From Avisuccinivibrio_A sp964399665 (GTDB taxonomy: Bacteria > Pseudomonadota > Gammaproteobacteria > Enterobacterales > Succinivibrionaceae): DNA of 5,247 nucleotides. The notes beneath the pieces are model-generated. The model saw only the letters and a program-made list of their open reading frames with translations, searched no databases and was not told where the DNA came from. This document shows positions 1 through 5,247 of this stretch, one piece after another. Location of the stretch: the NCBI GenBank assembly GCA_964399665.1, contig CAYNSI010000150.1, positions 1 to 5,247 on the forward strand, in the 5' to 3' direction. The first letter of the stretch is position 1; each line of letters starts with the position of its first letter. The translations under genes were made by a program, and so were the position numbers.

Positions 1-110
1 AAGAGCCGCACAGGGATGAACAAAGAACACCTTCAATGCTCAAAGAAGTCGTGCGCTTAGAAGAGCTGTCTTTAACTCAAGAGCAGCTTGACAAGCTTAA
101 AGGCTGCTGA
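1..110 (+). CDS. 3' end of an unidentified upstream protein (partial)
   Basis: An open frame enters from the left edge (first full codon at base 3) and stops at TGA 108-110, giving 35 visible residues. The other two forward frames close early (TGA near base 17, TAG at 58-60), so this is the best candidate. The visible end is hydrophilic and probably helical, with LKEVVRLEELSLTQEQLDKL near the C-terminus followed by a short KGC tail. The LKE...LT.EQ.D spacing loosely recalls the C-terminal helices of the fumarase/aspartase/lyase superfamily, but 35 residues do not allow an identification and I assign none. It reads in the same direction as thrABC and ends 204 bases before thrA. The extended -10 sites in between suggest that thrA has its own promoter. 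Confidence 0.55.
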   Translation, partial: EPHRDEQRTPSMLKEVVRLEELSLTQEQLDKLKGC

Positions 111-170
111 TTCCAAAAGATAAGAGCCGCCTTTTGCAAAAGCTCTCTTGATAAAATTTCAGGCAAATTA

Positions 171-198
171 GAGACATAAGCTTAATCACTGTTAGAAT
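171..198 (+). promoter_or_regulatory. possible upstream thr promoter P1 (extended -10)
   Basis: TGTTAGAAT at 190-198 matches an extended -10 (TGn followed by TAGAAT, one or two mismatches to TATAAT). GAGACA at 171-176 lies 16 bases upstream and matches four of six bases of the -35 consensus. A transcript from here would start near 204-206 and give a leader of about 110 bases before thrA. This is pattern recognition only and the region is AT-rich, so chance matches are likely. Confidence 0.3.
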
Positions 199-237
199 CC
201 ATAAGCCGTAATAACTAAAAGCGGTACGTTTAATTTT

Positions 238-246
238 TGCTAGAAT
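238..246 (+). promoter_or_regulatory. probable thr promoter P2 (extended -10)
   Basis: TGCTAGAAT at 238-246 is a good extended -10 element directly downstream of the AT-rich run TTTAATTTTT. No good -35 hexamer lies at 16-18 bases spacing (around 217-224 the sequence is AAAAGCGG), which is typical of promoters relying on the extended -10. The predicted start is near 252-254, leaving a leader of roughly 60 bases before the thrA ATG. That is too short for a full leader-peptide attenuator. Confidence 0.45.
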
Positions 247-251
247 AGACC

Positions 252-314
252 CTTGCGTTGTGGGAACCATATTCCCCCCGATTATTGACAACAACACTTG
301 ATTTTGGAGCTTTT
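252..314 (+). other. thrA 5' leader, no classical attenuator seen
   Basis: The probable untranslated leader has one small hairpin, GGGAA (262-266) pairing with TTCCC (272-276) across a five-base loop, and no T-run after it. A 13-codon frame starting at GTG 260 and ending at TGA 299-301 contains two Thr and three Ile codons, which recalls thrL in composition. It has no visible ribosome binding site, and no terminator hairpin fits in the 13 bases between its stop and thrA. In the thrA frame the stretch TTG-ACA-ACA-ACA (285-296) would encode three consecutive threonines if translation began upstream of the ATG. Confidence 0.35.
306..309 (+). promoter_or_regulatory. thrA ribosome binding site
   Basis: GGAG lies five bases before the ATG at 315. 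It decides the thrA start: the longer in-frame opening at TTG 258 has no comparable site and would add 19 residues not present in the E. coli protein. Confidence 0.75.
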
Positions 315-2777
315 ATGCGTGTACTTAAATTTGGTGGAACCTCGGTTGCAGATGCCAAACGCTTTATCAATGTTTCAGATATCGCCATAAGCACATCCTG
401 CCAAACTGAAACAGGCCTGGTACTCTCGGCTCCTGCAAAAATTACCGATCTTCTGGTAGCCCTGGTTAAAAATGCTGTGCAGGGAGGCGACGGCAGGGAG
501 CAGTTTGCGAATATTAAGGCTATTGTCGAGCCTATTATTACCACCTTGGGGGAAACGTATGAGCTTTTTAATACCAAGGCTGTTTTAGCTGAGTTTAAAA
601 CCATTCTTGATTTAATTGAAAGACGCGCGCAGGGGATCAAACTTTTGGGCACATGCCCCGAACCTGTTGAGGCCTTTATTGAAAGCCGCGGCGAGGCTTT
701 TTCCATTGCCATTATGGCAGAGCTTTTAAGGGCAAGAGGCAGGGAAGTGAGGGTAATTGATCCGGTGTTTGTACTACAGACTGAAGGGGGCTATCTTGAA
801 TCTTCCGTAAATATTGAAAAGTCCCGTGAGCGCTACCGCATGGTACCTGAAGTTCCCAATGCCATAACTTTAATGTCAGGATTCTGCGGCGGCAATGATA
901 AAGGAGAGCTGGTCCTTTTGGGGCGCAATGGCTCGGATTATTCGGCAGCCTGTCTTGCGGCAGTATCCCAGGCTGAATGTTGTGAGATTTGGACCGATGT
1001 TGACGGGGTCTACAGCTGTGATCCGCGCATGGTTGCAGATGCCGTGCTGCTAAAGCGCATGTCTTATAAGGAGGCCATGGAATTGTCCTACTTCGGGGCC
1101 AAGGTAATGCACCCCAGGACCATAGCCCCAATTGCCCAATTTCACATCCCCTGCCTGATTAAGAATACCTATAATCCCCAGGGGGAAGGTACCCTAATTG
1201 CTGAGGAAACCGATCGCACCATTCCCATCAAGGGCATTTCCGATTTGAAGAATATTTCCCTGGTCAATGTTTCAGGCCCTGGAATGAAGGGCATGGTAGG
1301 CATGGCAGGAAGACTATTTACGGCAGTTTCCCAGGCTAAGATCTCTTTGGTTTTGATAACGCAGTCCTCTTCAGAATACTCCATTACCTTCTGTATCCAT
1401 ACTCAGGATGCGGCTAGAGCGTTAAGGGCCATAAACGAGGAATTTGAACTTGAAAGAAGAGACGGCCTTATCGATGAGGTTGAGATCATCGACAGAATGG
1501 CAATTATCTCGGTAGTAGGCGACGGCATGAGGACTTTGCGCGGTACTTCAGGTAAATTCTTCCGCGCCCTGGCTCAGGCTCATATCAATGTTTCAGCTAT
1601 TGCCCAAGGGTCATCCGAGCGCTCCATTTCAGCGGTAATTTCAGAAGCAAAGGTCTCAGAGGCTGTAGCAGTCTGTCACATGACCTTCTTTAGCAGCCGT
1701 CAGATCCTCGATTTGATGTTAGTAGGTACAGGAGGGGTAGGCTCTGAGCTGTTAAACCAGATTTCAAGGCAGAAAGATGAATTAAGAAAGCGTCAGGGCA
1801 TTGAAATCAGGGTAGTGGGAATTGCCAATTCAGACGGTATGATAAGCGATCCTAACGGGATTGATCTTAAAGATTACAAGGAGCAGTTAAGCAAAGGTAA
1901 TCTGCCTGAATTTAGCATCATGGCAGCAAGGCAGCTTCTTGAGGACTCCCACCTGGTAAACCCGGTCTTTGTAGACTGCACTTCAGATGAGAAAATTGCA
2001 CTGTCCTACATTGAGCTTATGCAGTCAGGCTTTCATGTGGTAACTCCCAACAAAAAAGCCAATACCGGTTCACTTGAGTACTATAAGGGCTTAAGAAAGG
2101 CAGCCCGCGTCAATAACCGCAAATTTCTTTATGAGGCCAATGTCGGAGCCGGACTTCCGGTTATTAATACTCTGCAGAATCTTTTGTGGGCAGGCGATGA
2201 GCTTATTGAATTTTCAGGCATTATGTCAGGGACCTTGTCTTATATTTTCGGTCTGGTGGAAGATGGCATGACTTTATCTGAGGCAACGCGTGATGCCTAT
2301 GAGAAAGGTTTTACCGAGCCTAATCCCCGCGATGATCTTGAAGGTACCGATGTGGCCCGCAAGCTTTTGATATTGGCCCGTGAATGCGGATATCTTCTTG
2401 ATTTAAAGGATGTTAAGGTCAATCCTGCAGTCCCTGCACAATATTTGGCAGGTAATAATGCCAAAGAGGTTATCTCATCACTTAAGAACGCTGATAATAA
2501 GTTTAATGAAATGGTGGCAAAGGCCAAGGCAGAAGGCAAAGTACTGCGCTATGTGGGTTCCATTAAAAATGGTAAATGTGTCTGCAGCGTTGAGGCTGTA
2601 GGGCAGTATGATCCTCTTTACAAGGTAAGGGGAGGGGAAAATGCTCTGGCATTTACCACGGCCTACTACAAACCCCTGCCCCTGGTAATAAGAGGCTATG
2701 GTGCCGGAACCTCGGTAACTGCAGCAGGAGTATTGTCAGATATTCTGCGCCTGCAGAACTGGACCCGGGAGGGGTAA
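315..2777 (+). CDS. thrA: bifunctional aspartokinase I / homoserine dehydrogenase I
   Basis: Cytoplasmic fusion enzyme that phosphorylates L-aspartate with ATP and, at its other end, reduces aspartate semialdehyde to homoserine with NAD(P)H. These are the first and third steps of the threonine branch. The ATG start gives 820 residues, the same length I recall for E. coli ThrA, and the N-terminus MRVLKFGGTSVADAKRF matches it closely. The kinase domain (about 1-300) has KFGGTS at 5-10 and GRNGSDYSAA at 203-212. The ACT region (about 315-460) keeps GPGMKGMVGMAGR at 321-333, LITQSSSEYS at 347-356 and AIAQGSSERS at 428-437. Residues matching known E. coli feedback-resistance sites (Ser344, Ser351, Gly432 here) are unchanged, so threonine inhibition is probably retained. 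The dehydrogenase domain (about 465-820) has the nucleotide-binding VGTGGVG at 470-476, TPNKKANT at 577-584 and the homoserine dehydrogenase signature at 661-683 with Asp679 and Lys683. No frameshift or truncation is seen. It is the first gene of the operon; its last codons carry the thrB ribosome binding site. Confidence 0.97.
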   Translation: MRVLKFGGTSVADAKRFINVSDIAISTSCQTETGLVLSAPAKITDLLVALVKNAVQGGDGREQFANIKAIVEPIITTLGETYELFNTKAVLAEFKTILDLIERRAQGIKLLGTCPEPVEAFIESRGEAFSIAIMAELLRARGREVRVIDPVFVLQTEGGYLESSVNIEKSRERYRMVPEVPNAITLMSGFCGGNDKGELVLLGRNGSDYSAACLAAVSQAECCEIWTDVDGVYSCDPRMVADAVLLKRMSYKEAMELSYFGAKVMHPRTIAPIAQFHIPCLIKNTYNPQGEGTLIAEETDRTIPIKGISDLKNISLVNVSGPGMKGMVGMAGRLFTAVSQAKISLVLITQSSSEYSITFCIHTQDAARALRAINEEFELERRDGLIDEVEIIDRMAIISVVGDGMRTLRGTSGKFFRALAQAHINVSAIAQGSSERSISAVISEAKVSEAVAVCHMTFFSSRQILDLMLVGTGGVGSELLNQISRQKDELRKRQGIEIRVVGIANSDGMISDPNGIDLKDYKEQLSKGNLPEFSIMAARQLLEDSHLVNPVFVDCTSDEKIALSYIELMQSGFHVVTPNKKANTGSLEYYKGLRKAARVNNRKFLYEANVGAGLPVINTLQNLLWAGDELIEFSGIMSGTLSYIFGLVEDGMTLSEATRDAYEKGFTEPNPRDDLEGTDVARKLLILARECGYLLDLKDVKVNPAVPAQYLAGNNAKEVISSLKNADNKFNEMVAKAKAEGKVLRYVGSIKNGKCVCSVEAVGQYDPLYKVRGGENALAFTTAYYKPLPLVIRGYGAGTSVTAAGVLSDILRLQNWTREG
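2767..2774 (+). promoter_or_regulatory. thrB ribosome binding site inside the end of thrA
   Basis: GGGAGGGG overlaps the last codons of thrA. Its GGAGG core (2768-2772) lies eight bases before ATG 2781 and five before TTG 2778. The ATG is preferred because of codon strength and because the resulting N-terminus aligns with E. coli ThrB apart from two or three extra residues. The thrA stop TAA (2775-2777) lies between the site and the start, so ribosomes finishing thrA should re-initiate easily. Confidence 0.7.
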
Positions 2778-2780
2778 TTG

Positions 2781-3746
2781 ATGGCAAAAAAAGTGCGGGC
2801 CTATGCCCCTGCCTCAGCTGCCAATTTGTCAGTAGGATTTGATCTTTTAGGAGCTGCGTTAAAACCTGTTAACGGCTCCTTCCTGGGAGACTTTGTCACA
2901 GCTGAAATAGGCCATCAGGGCAGCGGCTGTATCATGGTAACTACAGGACGCTATGCCAAAAAACTTCCTGTTGAGCCTGCAAAAAACATAGTTTACATGG
3001 CCTATCAGTCCTATAAAAAGAGGCTTGAGGCTGCAGGAAAGTGCTGTCACGACCTAACTCTTACCCTGGAAAAAGGCCTGCCGGTATGCTCGGGGCTTGG
3101 ATCGTCGGCATCATCGGTAGTAGCCGCAGTGCTTGCCCTTGATGCCATTCATGACAATGCTCTGGGAGATGCAGGCAGAATTGAGCTTATGGGCGAGCTT
3201 GAAGGATATATCTCAGGATCTATTCACTATGATAATGTTGCCCCCAGCTATTACGGAGGATTGCAGCTTATTATCGGGGAAAAAGGCATTATTTCTGAGC
3301 CGCTTTATGTCTTTAAAAACTGGCTGTGGGTGTCCTGTTTTCCTGGCATCAAGGTATCAACGGCTGCTGCAAGGGCAATTCTGCCTGCCCAGTACCGCAG
3401 ACATGATGTGATAACTTATGGCAGACATTTATCGGCTTTTGTCCATGCCTGTCATACCAAAAATGAAGCCCTGGCAGCCTCCTGCCTTACCGATGTAATC
3501 GCAGAACCTTATAGGGCTCAGTTAATTCCCGGCTTTGATGCGGCAAGGGACTACGGCAAAGCTTTGGGATCACTTGCAACCGGGATTTCAGGTTCCGGTT
3601 CATCAATATTTTCCGTCTTCAACGATGAAAAGGCAGCCTATGACATGAAAGAATGGTTAGAGCGTAATTTTATTGCCAATGAAGACGGTTTTTGTCATAT
3701 ATGCCGCATAGATGAAGAAGGCGCGGTGGTTAACGAGGTTTTATAA
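2781..3746 (+). CDS. thrB: homoserine kinase (GHMP kinase family)
   Basis: Cytoplasmic enzyme that transfers a phosphate from ATP to the hydroxyl of homoserine, giving O-phosphohomoserine, the substrate of the next gene product. It has 321 residues against about 310 in E. coli. GHMP motif 1 is YAPASAANLSVGFDLLG at 8-24. Motif 2, the phosphate-binding loop, is LPVCSGLGSSASS at 100-112. A conserved block MGELEGYISGSIHYDNVAP spans 137-155, and ILPAQYRR at 200-207 is also shared with E. coli. Motif 3 is GISGSGSSIFS at 268-278. Two motif positions are unusual: Cys103 where E. coli has Gly, and Ser274 where motif 3 normally has Pro. The open frame is otherwise intact and closely similar throughout, so I still expect an active kinase. 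It starts three bases after thrA and its stop overlaps the thrC start (TAATG). An alternative TTG start at 2778 would add one residue. Confidence 0.96.
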   Translation: MAKKVRAYAPASAANLSVGFDLLGAALKPVNGSFLGDFVTAEIGHQGSGCIMVTTGRYAKKLPVEPAKNIVYMAYQSYKKRLEAAGKCCHDLTLTLEKGLPVCSGLGSSASSVVAAVLALDAIHDNALGDAGRIELMGELEGYISGSIHYDNVAPSYYGGLQLIIGEKGIISEPLYVFKNWLWVSCFPGIKVSTAAARAILPAQYRRHDVITYGRHLSAFVHACHTKNEALAASCLTDVIAEPYRAQLIPGFDAARDYGKALGSLATGISGSGSSIFSVFNDEKAAYDMKEWLERNFIANEDGFCHICRIDEEGAVVNEVL

Positions 3747-5026
3747 TGCAATTGTTCAATCTGCTTCACAAAGATGAGGCCACAAACTTTACTACGGCAG
3801 TTTTGCGCGGGCTTGGCAGAGATCAGGGCTTGTTTTTTATGGACAAAATAGTCCCGCTTGACAATATTGATGCCCTGATGGAGCTGCCCCTGGTGGAGCG
3901 CTCTCAAAAGATTCTGCGCCATCTCATAGGTGATGATGAGCTGCCCGAACTTGAAAATATTGTTGCAAAATGTTTTACCTTCAAGGCACCTTTAGTGCAG
4001 GCAGATGACAATATCTATGCTTTGGAGCTGTTTCACGGCCCCACCCTGGCTTTTAAGGATTTTGGCGCCCGCTTTATGGCAGGAACACTGTCTGCGATAA
4101 ACAAAGGGGGCAGGCTGACAATTTTAACAGCAACCTCAGGCGACACCGGTGCTGCCGTTGCCGATGCCTTTTACGGCCAAAAGGGCATTGAAGTTGTGAT
4201 CCTCTATCCTAAAGGCAAGATCTCAGCCTTGCAGGAAAAGCTTATTGCAACTTTAGGAGGTAATATTAAAGCGGTGCAGATAAGGGGTATTTTCGATGAG
4301 TGCCAAGATCTGGTAAAAACTGCTTTTGATGATAAAGACTTAGTCGCTGATATCGGCTTAAATTCTGCCAATTCCATAAACATCAGCAGGCTTTTGGCCC
4401 AGGTATGCTATTACTTTGAGGCAGCAGCTGCCCTTCCTGCAAAAAAAAGGCAGCATCTGGTGTTTTCAGTTCCCTGCGGCAATTTTGGCAATATTACCGC
4501 AGGTCTTATTGCCAAGGCTTTGGGGCTTAAGGCCCGCTTTGTAGTATCTTGCAATGCCAATGATACGGTACCCCGTTATTTAAGAACCAAAATTTGGGAT
4601 CCCAAACCCACCATAGCCACATTGTCAAATGCCATGGATATTTCCCGTCCCAACAACTGGCCGCGGGTTGAGGCCCTCTTTAAAATGCAAGGATGGGATT
4701 TATCATCGCTGCAAAGCGGATCTTTGGATGATGATAAGACCCAAGATGCTATGCGGCAGCTTTACAAGAAGACAGGATATATCTTAGATCCGCATGGTGC
4801 CATTGCCTGGAAAAATTTAAGCTTAAATCTTAAGGAAGATGAGACGGGGATTTTTCTTGGCACTGCCCATCCTGCCAAATTTAAAGAAACAGTGGACAGT
4901 ACCCTTGGGATTGATTTGCCCCTGCCTAAGACCCTGGCATCAAAAGCAGAACTGCCCTCACAGGCCCTGTTGATGGAGCCTGATTATGCAGCCATAAAAA
5001 AGCTTTTGTTAAGTCTTTATCAATAG
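3746..5026 (+). CDS. thrC: threonine synthase (PLP-dependent)
   Basis: Cytoplasmic pyridoxal-phosphate enzyme of fold type II that converts O-phosphohomoserine and water to L-threonine and phosphate, the last step of the pathway. It has 426 residues against about 428 in E. coli, with similarity along the whole length. The PLP-binding lysine is Lys104 in ELFHGPTLAFKDFGARF (94-110). Other conserved blocks are LTATSGDTGAAVADAFYG (127-144), ILYPKGKIS (152-160), LNSANSINISRLLAQ (205-219), the phosphate-binding loop SVPCGNFGN (241-249), LSNAMDISRPNNWPRVE (293-309) and LGTAHPAKFKETV (371-383). Cys244 replaces the Ser of E. coli SVPSGNFG. The start ATG shares its A with the thrB stop. GAGG at 3735-3738, seven bases upstream within thrB, serves as ribosome binding site. 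No terminator directly follows the gene; the nearest candidate is about 180 bases downstream. Confidence 0.97.
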   Translation: MQLFNLLHKDEATNFTTAVLRGLGRDQGLFFMDKIVPLDNIDALMELPLVERSQKILRHLIGDDELPELENIVAKCFTFKAPLVQADDNIYALELFHGPTLAFKDFGARFMAGTLSAINKGGRLTILTATSGDTGAAVADAFYGQKGIEVVILYPKGKISALQEKLIATLGGNIKAVQIRGIFDECQDLVKTAFDDKDLVADIGLNSANSINISRLLAQVCYYFEAAAALPAKKRQHLVFSVPCGNFGNITAGLIAKALGLKARFVVSCNANDTVPRYLRTKIWDPKPTIATLSNAMDISRPNNWPRVEALFKMQGWDLSSLQSGSLDDDKTQDAMRQLYKKTGYILDPHGAIAWKNLSLNLKEDETGIFLGTAHPAKFKETVDSTLGIDLPLPKTLASKAELPSQALLMEPDYAAIKKLLLSLYQ

Positions 5027-5082
5027 CCTGAGATTTTAGAAGCTTGTATAACCTAAACCCTCAATATTTTTATACTCGGAAA

Positions 5083-5103
5083 GAAATTTAAGGAAAAAAT
5101 TTC
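5083..5103. other. AT-rich inverted repeat downstream of thrC
   Basis: GAAATTT at 5083-5089 is a perfect inverted partner of AAATTTC at 5097-5103, with a seven-base spacer AAGGAAA. As RNA it would be a weak seven-pair hairpin of mostly A-U pairs. On the + strand no T-run follows. On the - strand only three T follow, so it is a poor terminator in either direction. It could equally be a protein-binding site or chance in an AT-rich stretch. Confidence 0.25.
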
Positions 5104-5145
5104 GTTAAAACTGTGGCGTAGGTAACAGGTCGATATAAACGTTAG

Positions 5146-5181
5146 CAGATCCCCCATTAGGCAGGGGGGACAGATCATTAG
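5146..5181 (+). repeat. imperfect direct repeat CAGATC-(CCCC)-ATTAG
   Basis: CAGATC-CCCC-ATTAG at 5146-5160 recurs as CAGATC-ATTAG at 5171-5181, lacking the four C. The complement GATCTG appears at 5195-5200 and a related GGATCT at 5219-5224, so the same short word is present four times in two orientations. This multiplicity underlies the alternative pairings of the surrounding element. Confidence 0.45.
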
Positions 5182-5205
5182 CTGTGTACTTTGGGATCTG
5201 TGCTG

Positions 5206-5228
5206 CTGCTGTTACAGCGGATCTTTTT
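5206..5228 (+). terminator. possible Rho-independent terminator
   Basis: CTGCTG (5206-5211) pairs with CAGCGG (5215-5220) across the loop TTA, giving six pairs including one G-U. ATC and then five T (5224-5228) follow. The stem is short and the T-run is separated by three bases, so it would be moderate at best. It is the only hairpin plus T-run after thrC and could end the thr transcript about 200 bases past thrC, or act as an attenuator for whatever follows. Confidence 0.4.
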
Positions 5229-5247
5229 CACGCGACATTCAACATGC

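Larger units (their letters stand above)
5122..5228 (+). other. structured intergenic element with nested inverted repeats
   Basis: Three long-range or local complements crowd into about 107 bases. GTAACAG (5122-5128) pairs perfectly with CTGTTAC (5209-5215). CAGATCCC (5146-5153) pairs with GGGATCTG (5193-5200), nested inside the first. TCCCCC (5150-5155) pairs locally with GGGGGA (5165-5170), and ACAGATC (5170-5176) pairs with GATCTGT (5195-5201). The second and third stems share bases 5150-5153, and the first stem consumes the left arm of the terminator hairpin at 5206-5220, so at least two exclusive folds exist. It could be a cis-regulatory leader of a gene beyond the window, a small RNA, the 3' end of the thr transcript, or the end of an insertion sequence. 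I recognise no known RNA family. Confidence 0.4.

Noticed and set aside
122..149. Possible terminator of the upstream gene (AGAGC at 123-127 with GCTCT at 142-146, enclosing palindrome CTTTTGCAAAAG at 131-142)
   Set aside because: The two pairings compete, the stem is short, and TTGATAAAATTT follows instead of a T-run, so it is not a convincing Rho-independent terminator.
218..238. Weak hairpin around AAGCGGTACGTTT followed by ATTTTT, as a terminator or attenuator
   Set aside because: Only about five pairs including a G-U, and the T-run forms the AT-rich flank of the extended -10 element.
285..290. Perfect -35 hexamer TTGACA just upstream of thrA
   Set aside because: No -10-like hexamer lies 16-18 bases downstream (the sequence there is the thrA ribosome binding site and start), and such a promoter would begin inside thrA. 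The bases belong to the leader.
230..712. 160-codon - strand open frame over the start of thrA
   Set aside because: It lies antisense to a well-conserved coding region, has no recognisable motif, and is explained as a shadow of thrA codon usage.
712..1131. 139-codon - strand open frame inside thrA
   Set aside because: Low-complexity shadow rich in Pro, Ser, Leu and Cys, fully inside the ThrA kinase domain, with no independent evidence.
3133..3411. 92-codon + strand open frame inside thrB in another frame
   Set aside because: Overlaps conserved ThrB residues and shows no recognisable domain or separate ribosome binding site; a shadow frame.
5071..5076. TATACT as a -10 for a transcript covering the 3' structured element
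   Set aside because: A good -10 match, but no -35 at 16-18 bases; the nearest (TTGTAT at 5044-5049) is 21 bases away. Not enough to call a promoter.
5184..5247. Possible start of a downstream gene at GTG 5184, open to the right edge
   Set aside because: No ribosome binding site at proper spacing. All three + strand frames are open there over this short stretch, and the frame runs through the terminator-like hairpin.
5178..5247. Possible 3' end of a - strand gene (frame open from the right edge to a stop at 5178-5180)
   Set aside because: Only 22 codons, Ser/Lys-rich and without any motif, running through the repeat cluster; cannot be distinguished from chance.

Overview
The window holds a complete threonine biosynthesis operon, thrA-thrB-thrC, on the + strand, with the last codons of an unidentified gene upstream and a short structured intergenic tail downstream. 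The thrA product is the fused aspartokinase I-homoserine dehydrogenase I. This fusion, the thrA-thrB-thrC order and the close residue-by-residue match I recall to the Escherichia coli proteins all indicate a gammaproteobacterium. Frequent AGG (Arg) and CCC (Pro) codons set it apart from E. coli itself. A gut anaerobe of the Succinivibrionaceae type is possible, but that is a guess and not demonstrated here.

Layout. Bases 1-110 are the 3' end of an open frame that enters from outside the window. Bases 111-314 are a 204-base gap with two extended -10 promoter candidates (around 190-198 and 238-246) and a short leader. I see no convincing thrL-type attenuator there: no hairpin followed by a T-run lies between the likely transcription start and thrA. 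thrA spans 315-2777 (820 codons), thrB 2781-3746 (321 codons) and thrC 3746-5026 (426 codons). The genes are tightly packed: 3 bases separate thrA and thrB, and thrB and thrC overlap by one base (TAATG), so translational coupling is likely. Bases 5027-5247 contain no convincing gene. They begin AT-rich and end in a cluster of inverted and direct repeats (5122-5228) finishing in a hairpin with a short T-run.

Together the three enzymes convert aspartate to threonine except for one step. ThrA phosphorylates aspartate and reduces aspartate semialdehyde to homoserine, ThrB phosphorylates homoserine, and ThrC makes threonine. The missing step, aspartate-semialdehyde dehydrogenase, is not encoded here, as is usual for thrABC operons. 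The allosteric ACT region of ThrA looks intact, so threonine feedback inhibition is probably retained.

No new multi-gene system is visible. The points most worth a second look are the 3' structured element, whose two possible folds are mutually exclusive around a terminator hairpin; the apparent lack of a classical thr attenuator; and unusual substitutions in conserved motifs of ThrB and ThrC.
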